59,419 bases of DNA from an uncultured SAR116 cluster alpha proteobacterium (lineage in GTDB: Bacteria > Pseudomonadota > Alphaproteobacteria > Puniceispirillales > Marisalimonadaceae): positions 1 through 59,419 of the forward strand of contig CABYED010000009.1 of the NCBI GenBank assembly GCA_902517815.1, written 5' to 3'. A program made the position numbers and the translations under genes. Shown here in pieces: positions 27,153 to 35,918 of the stretch. Position 1 is the first letter of the stretch. Every line of letters starts with the position of its first letter. The notes under the pieces were generated by a model. The model was not told where the DNA came from. It saw only the letters and a program-made list of their open reading frames with translations, and ran no database searches.

Positions 27153-28394
27153 ATGGTTCTGGCACAAAACAAAAATCTCATTCCTGATATTGAGTATGAT
27201 AGTCTAAGGTCTTGGATTAGATTAATTTTTTTATTTATTGTTGGTGTTGTAGGTATTGTAGGTATGTGGTCCGTTGTAGTTGTAATGCCAGCATTAGAAA
27301 CTGAATTTGCTATTGATAGAGGTAAGGCAAGTTTGCTTTATGCTACTACTATGGTTGGTTTTGGATTAGGTAATTTTTTAATTGGAAAAGTAGTAGATAA
27401 ATTTGGGCTTAAATTTCCAATTATTGTTGCAGTTATTCTCCTTTCATCATCCTATTTAGTAGCAATGATTTCCAATGAATTTTGGCATTTATTGGTTTTA
27501 CAAGTTTTTATGGGTACAGCTGCATCAACTTTTTTTGGTCCCTCTATGGCGGATATTGGTAATTTTTTTGAAAAACATAGAGGACTAGCAGTAGCTATAG
27601 TTGCTAGCTCTAATTACGTAGCAGGTGGTTTGTGGCCACTCTTTATTAGTCATTTGCTAGAGTTTAGTAATTGGAAAGATGTCTATTTTTATATTGCAAT
27701 AATCTGTTTGGTAATCATCTTTCCAATTTCATTAATTTTGAAAAATAATATTGTTACTTCGAATAACCAAGAAATTAATTTTAATAATAAAAATAATACT
27801 ATTAAGAAACTATCACCTAAAACATTACAAACTTTGTTAGTATTAGCTGGTATTGGTTGTTGTCTTGCGATGGCAATGCCTCAAGTTCATATTGTTGCTT
27901 TATGTGTTGAGAGAGGCTTTGGTCTAACTGTTGGAGCTCAAATCTTATCTGTAATGCTATTGTCTGGAATGATAAGTAGGATTGGTTTTGGATTTTTATC
28001 TGACAAAATTGGCCCAATATATACCATTTTCATTGGATCATTATTACAAATGTTTTCTTTAGTTTTTTTCTTGCCATTTGATAGTCAGTTGTCACTATTC
28101 ATTGTGTCTTTGATGTTTGGTTTATCTCAAGGTGGGATTGTTCCAGCATATGCAATGATTGTTAGAAAATATCTCCCAATTGAAGAAGTTGGAGAAAGAG
28201 TAGGCTTGGTTATAATGGGAACTATTGTAGGTATGGGGTTAGGTGGTTGGATGTCTGGAGAAATATTTGATCTTACTCAATCTTATAAACTTGCATTTGT
28301 TAATGGCATATTTTGGAATTTAACAAATCTCCTCATTGTCACATTTATTATGTGGAAAGTTTACTTCCAAAAGGATAGATTTATCTTCAGTTAA
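27153..28394 (+). CDS. MFS transporter, monocarboxylate/oxalate-formate antiporter-like
   Basis: A 413-residue inner-membrane protein with about 12 helices. The FLIGKVVDKFGLK loop and the second-half FGFLSDKIGP repeat are major-facilitator loop motifs. GMWSVVVVMPALETEF and the FFEKHRGLAVAIVASSNYVAG segment resemble organic acid transporters of the oxalate/formate or monocarboxylate type. It starts 21 bases after the CoA-transferase gene and is followed 14 bases later by another membrane protein. It probably imports the acid used by the CoA-transferase (inference). Confidence 0.82.
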   Translation: MVLAQNKNLIPDIEYDSLRSWIRLIFLFIVGVVGIVGMWSVVVVMPALETEFAIDRGKASLLYATTMVGFGLGNFLIGKVVDKFGLKFPIIVAVILLSSSYLVAMISNEFWHLLVLQVFMGTAASTFFGPSMADIGNFFEKHRGLAVAIVASSNYVAGGLWPLFISHLLEFSNWKDVYFYIAIICLVIIFPISLILKNNIVTSNNQEINFNNKNNTIKKLSPKTLQTLLVLAGIGCCLAMAMPQVHIVALCVERGFGLTVGAQILSVMLLSGMISRIGFGFLSDKIGPIYTIFIGSLLQMFSLVFFLPFDSQLSLFIVSLMFGLSQGGIVPAYAMIVRKYLPIEEVGERVGLVIMGTIVGMGLGGWMSGEIFDLTQSYKLAFVNGIFWNLTNLLIVTFIMWKVYFQKDRFIFS

Positions 28395-28408
28395 TTGAAG
28401 AGTTTTAG

Positions 28409-29380
28409 ATGAATAAAATAAAAGAACTTACAAAATCAAGTCTTGAAATCACTTATGAGTTATTCATCGTAATGATTCCTACTTTGATAGTAGTAAAAAT
28501 ACTTGATGAAATAGGTTTTGTTGAAATTTTAAACAATATCTTTGCACCTTTAATGTTTTTGTTAGGATTACCAGAAGCTATTTCATTAGTTTTTACCACT
28601 TCAATGTTAACTAGTCCTTATGCTGGTTTAATAGTTTTCTCAGGACTTCCAGCTGATATGCCATTTACTGCTGCTCAAGCAAGTGTTCTTGGGCTTCTTA
28701 TTTTGTTTACACATTCTTTACCAATAGAAGTTATTATTTGCCGAAAAGCAGGTGTAAGAGCACGTGCGATGATATTTATTAGATTAGGTTTGGGGATATT
28801 ATCATGTTATTTTTTGAATTTGTTTTTTGAATTAACAGGATATATGAATTATCCTGCTACTATTTTATTACCAAGTCTTGAGAGTGCGCCCGACCTTTTA
28901 AGTTGGGGGATTTCTCAATTAAAAGGTCTTGGAATGATTTTCATTATTATAGTTGCTCTTGTCATTATTTTAGATTTTTTAGAATATATTGGTGTTGAGA
29001 AACTAATAGAAAAAGCCTTAAAACCATTTTTAAATTTTCTTGGTGTTGGTGAAAAAGCGTCAACAATAGCCGTTGTAGGAGTAACATTAGGTATAGGCTT
29101 TGGAGCTGGTCTTTTAATTAAAGAAGTGAAAACTGGGAAACTTCACTACAAGGACGTGTTTGGTGTATTAGTTTTAGTAGGAATGCTTCACAGCATTATT
29201 GAAGATACTGCGGTCATATCATTAATAGGATCAAACATAATTATAACTTTGTTTCTAAGGGCCGTGCTTACATTGTGCATCGTTTACGTGTTTATGAGGT
29301 TGGGTGCGCACTTTACTAAGGAATTTTGGCAAAAACATCTTACAAATTATAATATTCCAGAATATAAACCAGATTCTTAG
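28409..29380 (+). CDS. nucleoside recognition (GATE) domain membrane protein
   Basis: A 323-residue membrane protein with about eight to nine hydrophobic segments and two copies of the nucleoside-recognition (Gate) domain found in concentrative nucleoside transporters and spore maturation proteins. TSPYAGLIVFSGLPADMPFT with FTHSLPIEVIICRKAGVRARA is the first copy, and GVTLGIGFGAGLLIKEVKTG with GMLHSIIEDTAVIS the second. It lies in an operon with the CoA-transferase and MFS genes and may be a transporter. Its last four bases overlap the end of the convergent SDR gene. Function unproven in this family. Confidence 0.75.
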   Translation: MNKIKELTKSSLEITYELFIVMIPTLIVVKILDEIGFVEILNNIFAPLMFLLGLPEAISLVFTTSMLTSPYAGLIVFSGLPADMPFTAAQASVLGLLILFTHSLPIEVIICRKAGVRARAMIFIRLGLGILSCYFLNLFFELTGYMNYPATILLPSLESAPDLLSWGISQLKGLGMIFIIIVALVIILDFLEYIGVEKLIEKALKPFLNFLGVGEKASTIAVVGVTLGIGFGAGLLIKEVKTGKLHYKDVFGVLVLVGMLHSIIEDTAVISLIGSNIIITLFLRAVLTLCIVYVFMRLGAHFTKEFWQKHLTNYNIPEYKPDS

Positions 29381-30075
29381 TAGGGAATTATTGTGTTGTC
29401 CCAAGCAAATATTTTGCCGTTATCAATTACTGTTTTTGTATCAATAACGTTCACTAATTTCTTAGCTGAAAATTCTGGAGAGAAATACTCCTTATTTTTT
29501 TTCTGAAATGGTCTTGACAATTTTGAATCTACAGTACCTGGATGAAGCCCAAAAATAATACTGTCGTGATTTGATCTTTGTTGTTCAATTGATAAACCTT
29601 TTAAAATCATATTTAAGGCTGATTTTGAAGCTCTATATGAATACCAACCACCAAGTTCATTGTCTTGAATGCTTCCAACTCGCGCAGAAATTGATGCAAA
29701 TTTAGTTATCCTATCCCTGTAGAGGCAAGGTAAATAGTATTTAGCAATCAATGCAGTTGGTATAGTATTAGCATTAAACATATCTAAAAATTTTTCAGTA
29801 GATAAATCTCTGATTGATTTTTCTGGATTATCTAAGGCACCAATAGCAACTATAATTATATCCAATTTAATTTGTAGAGAGGAAGCGGCTTCAGCTAGGC
29901 TTTGTTCGTTGCAATAATCTACTTTTATCGATTTTATTAGATTATTTTCAAATTCTTCACCTGATCTTGAATATGCAATAATATTATCAATATTTGGTTT
30001 ATTTATATATTCAATACATAAAGCCTTACCAATTGCACCAGAGCATCCGAAAATAGCTACATTTAAATTTGTCAT
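29377..30075 (-). CDS. SDR family protein, C-factor (CsgA)-like
   Basis: A 232-residue short-chain dehydrogenase. The nucleotide loop is FGCSGAIGKALC (residues about 8-19), AIGALD replaces the usual NNAG, and the catalytic Ser and YRASK are in ISARVG and WYSYRASKSALN. The short length and the GLHPGTVDSKLSRPF segment resemble the C-factor/CsgA-like group. Substrate unknown. It stands alone on the minus strand. Confidence 0.82.
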   Translation of the reverse strand: MTNLNVAIFGCSGAIGKALCIEYINKPNIDNIIAYSRSGEEFENNLIKSIKVDYCNEQSLAEAASSLQIKLDIIIVAIGALDNPEKSIRDLSTEKFLDMFNANTIPTALIAKYYLPCLYRDRITKFASISARVGSIQDNELGGWYSYRASKSALNMILKGLSIEQQRSNHDSIIFGLHPGTVDSKLSRPFQKKNKEYFSPEFSAKKLVNVIDTKTVIDNGKIFAWDNTIIPY

Positions 30076-30168
30076 TGGATAAACTTTTATTCTTACAATT
30101 GAATTTTTGACCGATTTACTTTATTCGATACATATAGTCATCTTATAATAAAATACAAAGAGACAAAT

Positions 30169-30891
30169 ATGAAAAATAATAAACCTCATTTCTTACTAAT
30201 TCACGGTGCTTGGCATGGAGGATGGGTTTGGAATGAAATATCTGAAATATTGAGCTATCAAGGGTACAGTGTTTCAACGCCGACTTTAACTGGTCTAGGC
30301 GAAAAAAAGCATTTATTATCATCTAAAATCACAATTGATACGTTCATTGAGGATATAGTTAATCATATTATTTTTGAAAATCTTAATAACATTATACTTG
30401 TCGGTCACAGTTTTGCTGGAAGTGTAATAAGTGGTGTTGCAGATAAATTAAAAGATAGAATACAAAAATTAATTTACTTTGATGCTGTGATTTTAAAAGA
30501 TGGTCAAAAACCTTTTGATATTGCTCCGAAAGAATTAGTTAAACAGAGAATTGAATTAGCAAAAAGATTTGGAAATGGTATATCAATCCCAGCTCCAAGC
30601 GCAGACGCATTTGGAGTATTTGACGTAAAAAAATCATTATTACTTGAAGAAAAATTAACACCACATCCACTTAGTACATATCAGTCAAAGCTTACAATTA
30701 AAAATGAAATAGGGAACGGTATTCCTTTATTCTACATATTTTGTAATGATCCTGTTTATAAAAGTCTTGAAAGTTCTAGAAAAGTAGTACGTAAATTGAA
30801 ATGGCCAATTTTTGAACTAAATGCAGGACATGATGCTATGTTAACTCATCCAAAAGAAACTTTAAATTTACTTATGAAAATTTGTAACTAA
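30169..30891 (+). CDS. alpha/beta hydrolase, methylesterase/hydroxynitrile-lyase-like
   Basis: A 240-residue hydrolase. LIHGAWHGGWVW near residue 10 and the nucleophile Ser 81 in VGHSFAGSV resemble the plant methylesterase and hydroxynitrile lyase-like group that also occurs in bacteria. The C-terminal base His lies in LNAGHDAML. No signal peptide. It precedes the thiolase gene by about 22 bases on the same strand; whether it belongs to that pathway is unclear. Substrate unknown. Confidence 0.8.
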   Translation: MKNNKPHFLLIHGAWHGGWVWNEISEILSYQGYSVSTPTLTGLGEKKHLLSSKITIDTFIEDIVNHIIFENLNNIILVGHSFAGSVISGVADKLKDRIQKLIYFDAVILKDGQKPFDIAPKELVKQRIELAKRFGNGISIPAPSADAFGVFDVKKSLLLEEKLTPHPLSTYQSKLTIKNEIGNGIPLFYIFCNDPVYKSLESSRKVVRKLKWPIFELNAGHDAMLTHPKETLNLLMKICN

Positions 30892-30913
30892 AATATCAAC
30901 ATTGGAGGTTAAA

Positions 30914-32080
30914 ATGACAGCTTGTATAACTGGATGGTCTCACAGCAAGTTTGGTGTAAATGTAGAACAAACTTCTGAAAATATGATTGCAGACGTTGTT
31001 GAAAAAGCTATCGAGCATGCAGAAATTTCTGCTAAAGAAATAGACGCTATTTTTGTTGGAACATTCAATAACGGCTTTCAAAAACAAGATTTCCATGGTG
31101 CACTACCTGCTGTTTCACAATCTGATTTAAGACACGTACCCGCGATGAGAGTTGAAAATGCATGCGCTACTGGTTCTGCTGCCATACATACCGCAATGAA
31201 TGCAATTGAAGCAAAAAAAGCAAAAACTACTCTAGTAGTCGGTGTAGAAAAAATGACTGATGTATCTTCTGATAAAGTTGGCGATATTTTACTAGGTGCA
31301 AGTTATAGACCTGAAGAAGGTAGTACAAAAGGTGGATTCACTGGAGTTTTTGCATCTATTGCTAAGTCTTATTTTCAAAAATATGGTGATAAATCTGATA
31401 TACTAGCAAAAATTGCAGCTAAAAATCATGAAAATGGTTGTTCAAACCCATTAGCTCATATGCAAAAAAATCTCGGCTTTGAATTTTGTAATTCTATTTC
31501 AGAAAAAAATCCTTATGTTGCTGAACCTTTAAGAAGAACCGATTGTTCTATGGTATCTGATGGGGCGGCGGCACTAATAATACAAGATTTTGATTTGTCG
31601 CTTTCTGCAAAAAGGGCTATTGCATTTAGAGCAAGAAGGCATGTTAACGATATTCTTCCACTTAGTAAGAGAGAAAAAACTAAATTTGAAGGTGCGCGTC
31701 AAGCTTGGCACCACGCTCTTTCAGATGCTAAGATAACTCTAGACGATTTATCTTTTGTTGAAACTCACGACTGTTTTACAATCGCCGAACTTATTGAGTA
31801 TGAAGCAATGGGCTTAACTAAAATAGGTGAGGGCTATAAAGCTATTGAAGAGGGTTGGGTTCAGAAGACTGGTAAATTACCCATAAACCCCTCTGGGGGA
31901 CTGAAGTCAAAAGGGCATCCCGTTGGTGCAACTGGAGTGTCTCAACATGTTATGTCTGCGATGCAATTGACTGGAGAAGCTGGAGATATGCAAATCAATA
32001 AAGCAAATTTAGCGGGTATATTTAATATGGGTGGCGCTTCTGTTGCAAATTATGTGTCAATTTTAGAAAGATTACGCTAA
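30914..32080 (+). CDS. thiolase family protein (SCP2-thiolase-like)
   Basis: A 388-residue thiolase-fold protein. The nucleophile Cys 84 lies in VENACATGSAA, the HDCFTIAEL segment replaces the NEAFA loop of classical thiolases, and GGLKSKGHPVGATG holds the active His. These replacements are typical of SCP-x/acetyl-CoA acyltransferase-like thiolases acting on branched or bulky acyl-CoAs. I start at ATG 30914, which follows the strong site TTGGAGGTTAAA; the upstream TTG is within that site. Neighbouring genes for enoyl-CoA hydratase and two acyl-CoA dehydrogenases suggest one beta-oxidation-like route. Confidence 0.85.
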   Translation: MTACITGWSHSKFGVNVEQTSENMIADVVEKAIEHAEISAKEIDAIFVGTFNNGFQKQDFHGALPAVSQSDLRHVPAMRVENACATGSAAIHTAMNAIEAKKAKTTLVVGVEKMTDVSSDKVGDILLGASYRPEEGSTKGGFTGVFASIAKSYFQKYGDKSDILAKIAAKNHENGCSNPLAHMQKNLGFEFCNSISEKNPYVAEPLRRTDCSMVSDGAAALIIQDFDLSLSAKRAIAFRARRHVNDILPLSKREKTKFEGARQAWHHALSDAKITLDDLSFVETHDCFTIAELIEYEAMGLTKIGEGYKAIEEGWVQKTGKLPINPSGGLKSKGHPVGATGVSQHVMSAMQLTGEAGDMQINKANLAGIFNMGGASVANYVSILERLR

Positions 32081-32122
32081 AAAATATTTTTGATGATTGT
32101 AAATATTAATTTTTTAATTGCA

Positions 32123-32920
32123 TCATAAGTTTTTATAATTAGGTTTTCTCTTTTCTAGTAGCGCGTCTATTGCTTCTCTGTGATCATCAAGTTGTTGTAA
32201 CATGCTTTGTTGGCTAGCGGCCATTTCTAATGCATCTTGCAAAGGAACGTTTTGTGACATTCTTAGTAAACGTTTAGCTCGTCTGGATGCTTCTGGAGGT
32301 TGAGCGGCAATTTTTTTAGCTAATTGTTGAGCTTCAACTATCAAATTGTCGTTAGGTACTACTTTTGAAACAAGACCCCAATCTAGAGCTTTGTTAGCAT
32401 CTAGAACATCACAAGTTAGGATCATTTCATTAGCTCTTGCCAAACCAATTATTTTGGGAAGGAACCAAGATCCTCCATCTCCTGGTATAATGCCTATTCT
32501 TAGAAAACTCTCTGAAAACTTTGCATCCTCACTTGCTATTCTGATATCACACATAGTACAAAGATCATTACCTGCACCTATAGCATGACCGTTAACTGCT
32601 GCTATAACAGGGACATCAATAGAATTCATAGTTAAAGGAATTTTTTGAATACCAAATCTGTACCAATCTTCAAGTTGTGCTTGAGTCATTTGATCTTTTG
32701 TAGTCATATCTTTTATTTCTTGAAGATTGCCACCAGAAGAAAAACTCTTTCCAGCTCCGGTTAAAATAACACACCCAACATTTTTGTCTTTATCAGCTTT
32801 TTGTATATATTCTACTAAGCCTTCTATAATGTCCCCTGAAAGTGCGTTTCTCGTATCAGGTCTATTAAGTGTAATTTTGACAATTCTATCATCTTGTTCA
32901 TATAAAACAGATTTTGACAT
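32123..32920 (-). CDS. enoyl-CoA hydratase
   Basis: A 265-residue crotonase-family protein. Oxyanion loop one is AGKSFSSGGNLQEI (about residues 55-68) and loop two VNGHAIGAGNDLCTMCD (about 108-124). The FLRIGIIPGDGGSWFLPK segment has GIIPGDGG; Asp rather than Glu at the second acid position fits a hydratase variant. TGAGGTGAAAT precedes the start. It lies downstream of the two acyl-CoA dehydrogenase genes on the same strand with a 25-base gap, so it is probably the third gene of that operon. Confidence 0.85.
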   Translation of the reverse strand: MSKSVLYEQDDRIVKITLNRPDTRNALSGDIIEGLVEYIQKADKDKNVGCVILTGAGKSFSSGGNLQEIKDMTTKDQMTQAQLEDWYRFGIQKIPLTMNSIDVPVIAAVNGHAIGAGNDLCTMCDIRIASEDAKFSESFLRIGIIPGDGGSWFLPKIIGLARANEMILTCDVLDANKALDWGLVSKVVPNDNLIVEAQQLAKKIAAQPPEASRRAKRLLRMSQNVPLQDALEMAASQQSMLQQLDDHREAIDALLEKRKPNYKNL

Positions 32921-32945
32921 ATTTCACCTCAAGTTTTCTTTGAAA

Positions 32946-33974
32946 TTAAGTTAAATATTCCCATAAGTTTTTATTATTTTTTTCAAGAAATCTTTTGCCT
33001 AAAAATTCCTCCCAAAAAGATTCATTTCCAAAGTCATTTCTCCAACTATTTAAATTTTTTGTAAAATAAGATAATTCATACTCTTTGGTAAATCCAATTG
33101 CTCCATGAACCTGATGAGAAATAGCTATAATTTTCCCAGCTGCAAAACCTGCTCTAATTTTTAATATCGCTGTATCGTTAGAATTTTTTTCACTTAAACC
33201 TAGTTTGGTAATTGTAGACAGGGCTGCAGACGAGGCTGACAATTCAACTGCCATTTCTGAAATTTGGTGCTGTATAGCTTGAAACTTTGACAAAGCTCTA
33301 CCAAACTGTTTTCTTTCTGAACAATAGTTTATTGACAAATCAAGAACCTTTTCCATTGCACCGATCATTTGAGCAGATCTAAGAATTGCACCTAAAAAAT
33401 TGAAATCAATATTATTTTTAATGGGTCTAATTTCAGCAATATTTAAATTCTCTACCTTGATATTGTACCTTGGTTCAGCTAAAAAGTTTTTTTTATTTAT
33501 AATTTCTCCATTAATTTTATTGATTAAAATTGCTTTTTTGACATTGTTTAATTCATGAACGATCAATAAATTTTTTGTGAGGTTAAGGTATGGTACTGCT
33601 AAAAGCTCCCCAGAAATCATATTGTTTTTAATTTGTAAATTTTTTGTGTCAGTAGCAAAAGTTACTATGCCGTTTGGTGGATTTATATCGGATTCAGATA
33701 ATATATAATTTGATAAAATTGTTTCAGATAAGGGTAAAGGAGTTCCATGATTATTTAGGATTTTAATTAGAGGTAAAATTGAAAAAAATGGTATTTCATA
33801 ACCACCAAACTTTTCTTTCACTGATATTTTTGGAAGTCCGTTTTTTTCAATTTCATTCCACAAATTTAATATATCAGTATTTTCAGAAACTATATTTTGT
33901 CTTAAACTATGATTTACGTGTTTTTGTAAAATTTTAGAAGTTGTTTCTAAAATTATTTCTAATTCTTCAATCAT
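32946..33974 (-). CDS. acyl-CoA dehydrogenase, second subunit-like
   Basis: A 342-residue, somewhat short acyl-CoA dehydrogenase-fold protein. The N-terminal helical part and mid beta-domain are weakly conserved; the C-terminal RKQFGRALSKFQAIQHQISEMA and HQVHGAIGFTKEYELSYFTK segments are clear. It overlaps the longer dehydrogenase gene by four bases (ATGA). Such close pairs of one standard and one divergent dehydrogenase form alpha2beta2 enzymes in steroid and related side-chain degradation (established for some actinobacteria and proteobacteria). I infer a heteromeric enzyme here. Confidence 0.8.
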   Translation of the reverse strand: MIEELEIILETTSKILQKHVNHSLRQNIVSENTDILNLWNEIEKNGLPKISVKEKFGGYEIPFFSILPLIKILNNHGTPLPLSETILSNYILSESDINPPNGIVTFATDTKNLQIKNNMISGELLAVPYLNLTKNLLIVHELNNVKKAILINKINGEIINKKNFLAEPRYNIKVENLNIAEIRPIKNNIDFNFLGAILRSAQMIGAMEKVLDLSINYCSERKQFGRALSKFQAIQHQISEMAVELSASSAALSTITKLGLSEKNSNDTAILKIRAGFAAGKIIAISHQVHGAIGFTKEYELSYFTKNLNSWRNDFGNESFWEEFLGKRFLEKNNKNLWEYLT

Positions 33975-35125
33975 CTTAGGCCTAACTGTCTAGCAATTAT
34001 ACCTTTCATGATTTCAGTTGTGCCTCCTCTAAGAGAGTTTGATGGAATTCTTAATGTTGCATCTTCAAACAGATTTTGTAATTGATTTGGCCATTCATGA
34101 AGCGGAACGATATTTGAGAATTCTCTTAATGTTTCTATCATCATCTTTTCGAATTTATTACCTAATTCTTTTACAAATGCCGCTTGTGTCTCAGGAGATT
34201 CACCATTTTGAAGCATTGAAGCAACCGAAAAACTCATCCTTCTTAATGTTTGTATTTCAGATATTAATTTACCAACTATCTTTGTGCCTGAATGAATTAG
34301 TGAGTTTCTGAATTCATTTATAAAACTATCTAATAATGTGAAATGAGAGAGAAATCTTTCTGGACCAGATCTTTCTAGGGCAAGTTCACCAACAACTTGT
34401 TTCCAGCCTTTGCCTTCTTCTCCTAAAAGAGAAGCATCTGACAGTTCAACATTGTCAAATAAAGTTTCATTAAAATGTCTTTGACCAGTCATATCAGGAA
34501 TCCCAGTAATCTTTACGTTTGGAAGGGCCAAATCAACAAGAAATTGAGAAAGACCTTCATGCCTATTTTTCTCAGGTGCTGGACTAGTTCTAGCTAAAAC
34601 AATCATATAATGTGCTAAATGAGCGCCGGTAGACCATATTTTTCTTCCCTCAAGTTTCCAGCCATTCTTAGTTTTGGTGGCTTTCGTTTTTACTGAGGCT
34701 AAATCCGAACCAGAGTCAGGTTCACTCATTCCAATAGCAAAAAAACACTCGCCAGCTGTTATTCGAGGAATAATAGAAGATTTCTGTTTTTCATTTCCAT
34801 ATCTCAAGATTTGACTTCCACTCTGTCTATCAGCTATCCAATGAGCAGCTACAGGAGCTCCTGAAGACAAGAGTTCTTCTGTTACTACGTATCTTTCTAA
34901 AGCTGTTCTTTGATGTCCGCCATATTCTTTAGGAAATGACATCCCAAGCCAGCCTTTAGATCCAAGTTTTTTACTAAAGCTTGGATCAGCTGAAAAAACC
35001 CAGGCATCTGGAGAAGGTGTAAATTCATTATTATTTATACAGGTTGTTATAAATTCTCTTACTTCTTTTCTAAGATTTGAGAGTTCGTTTGTTTCTTTTA
35101 TAAATGGAAAATTGAATTTTGACAT
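33971..35125 (-). CDS. acyl-CoA dehydrogenase
   Basis: A 384-residue acyl-CoA dehydrogenase. FFAIGMSEPDSGSDLASVKT (about residues 125-145) is the FAD and substrate signature, GRKIWSTGAHLAHY follows, and RIPSNSLRGGTTEIMKGIIA closes the protein. The Glu used as base in medium-chain enzymes (in YEGT) is an Arg here, as in many family members whose base lies elsewhere, so the active residue may come from another helix. It should oxidise an acyl-CoA thioester and pass electrons to ETF. It is the first gene of an operon with the shorter partner and the hydratase. Confidence 0.88.
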   Translation of the reverse strand: MSKFNFPFIKETNELSNLRKEVREFITTCINNNEFTPSPDAWVFSADPSFSKKLGSKGWLGMSFPKEYGGHQRTALERYVVTEELLSSGAPVAAHWIADRQSGSQILRYGNEKQKSSIIPRITAGECFFAIGMSEPDSGSDLASVKTKATKTKNGWKLEGRKIWSTGAHLAHYMIVLARTSPAPEKNRHEGLSQFLVDLALPNVKITGIPDMTGQRHFNETLFDNVELSDASLLGEEGKGWKQVVGELALERSGPERFLSHFTLLDSFINEFRNSLIHSGTKIVGKLISEIQTLRRMSFSVASMLQNGESPETQAAFVKELGNKFEKMMIETLREFSNIVPLHEWPNQLQNLFEDATLRIPSNSLRGGTTEIMKGIIARQLGLR

Positions 35126-35152
35126 TAATACTTCTTTATAGTTGGTTACTAC

Positions 35153-35215
35153 AATTAAACTAAATAATTAAAGGAAAACGTCAATAGAATTAATAGAATA
35201 TAAATAAGTTTAATT
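35153..35215. repeat. 9-bp inverted repeat in divergent promoter region
   Basis: AATTAAACT at 35153-35161 and its reverse complement AGTTTAATT at 35207-35215 lie between the divergent acyl-CoA dehydrogenase and RraA-like genes. They may be regulator half-sites, but in such AT-rich DNA chance is a fair explanation. Confidence 0.25.
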
Positions 35216-35267
35216 ATTGATATTAAGAATTTCATAATTTAATCTTTTTACGATTAAGGAGGTAGAA

Positions 35268-35918
35268 ATGTCGATTGATGAAAATATCTTGCAAAGATTA
35301 AGGAATATAGCAACACCCACATTAGCGAATGCACTTGATGATATTGGTTTCAATGGAGTTATGAATAATCTACATCCTGCAGGTCTAGGTATGAAAATAG
35401 TTGGTAGGGCAGTAACTGTACAGGAGGTTACGGGGCCATATGGAAGTTTTTCTACAGAAGAGTTCAAAGTTGGGCATATGATTGACGCCGCTAGTCCAGG
35501 TGATGTTATAGTAGTTGCAAATAATGGAGCACAAGTATCTACCTGGGGTGGAATGGCTTCTTACTCTGCAAAATTAAAGGGTATAGCTGGGCTGGTAGTT
35601 GATGGTGGAGTTAGGGATCGAGAAGAAATAGTAGAATTTTCTTTTCCAACTTTTTCAAAACACATGGTTCCAACACCTGGTAAAACTCGAATAAAAGTCC
35701 TTTCAATCAATGAACCAATCATTTGTGCGGGAGTAAGGGTTAGACATGGAGATATTATTGTTGGAGATGGAACAGGAGTTTTGTGTTTGCCAATTGAACA
35801 TGTTGAAAAAATAACTGAGGAAGCTGAAAAGTTTACTGCTGACGATAAAAAGGCTATGCAAGAGATGAAAAATGGTCTGACTTTTAGAGAAGCACTCAAG
35901 AAATTTTCAAAAATTTAA
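35268..35918 (+). CDS. RraA-like / HMG aldolase-like protein
   Basis: A 216-residue protein of the RraA / 4-hydroxy-4-methyl-2-oxoglutarate aldolase fold. VVDGGVRDREE (about residues 106-116, with the Arg-Asp pair used by the aldolases), RVRHGDIIVGDGTGVLCLP and the N-terminal PTLANALDDIG match. It probably acts on a 2-oxo or hydroxy acid rather than as an RNase E inhibitor, because the convergent neighbours are sugar-acid catabolic genes. The binding site AAGGAGGT is near-perfect, indicating strong translation. Exact reaction unknown. Confidence 0.82.
   Translation: MSIDENILQRLRNIATPTLANALDDIGFNGVMNNLHPAGLGMKIVGRAVTVQEVTGPYGSFSTEEFKVGHMIDAASPGDVIVVANNGAQVSTWGGMASYSAKLKGIAGLVVDGGVRDREEIVEFSFPTFSKHMVPTPGKTRIKVLSINEPIICAGVRVRHGDIIVGDGTGVLCLPIEHVEKITEEAEKFTADDKKAMQEMKNGLTFREALKKFSKI

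Noticed and set aside
35268-35918. Calling the RraA-like protein a ribonuclease E inhibitor
   Set aside because: The Arg-Asp aldolase residues and the metabolic neighbourhood favour an aldolase or related enzyme; RNase E regulation is known mainly for enterobacterial RraA.
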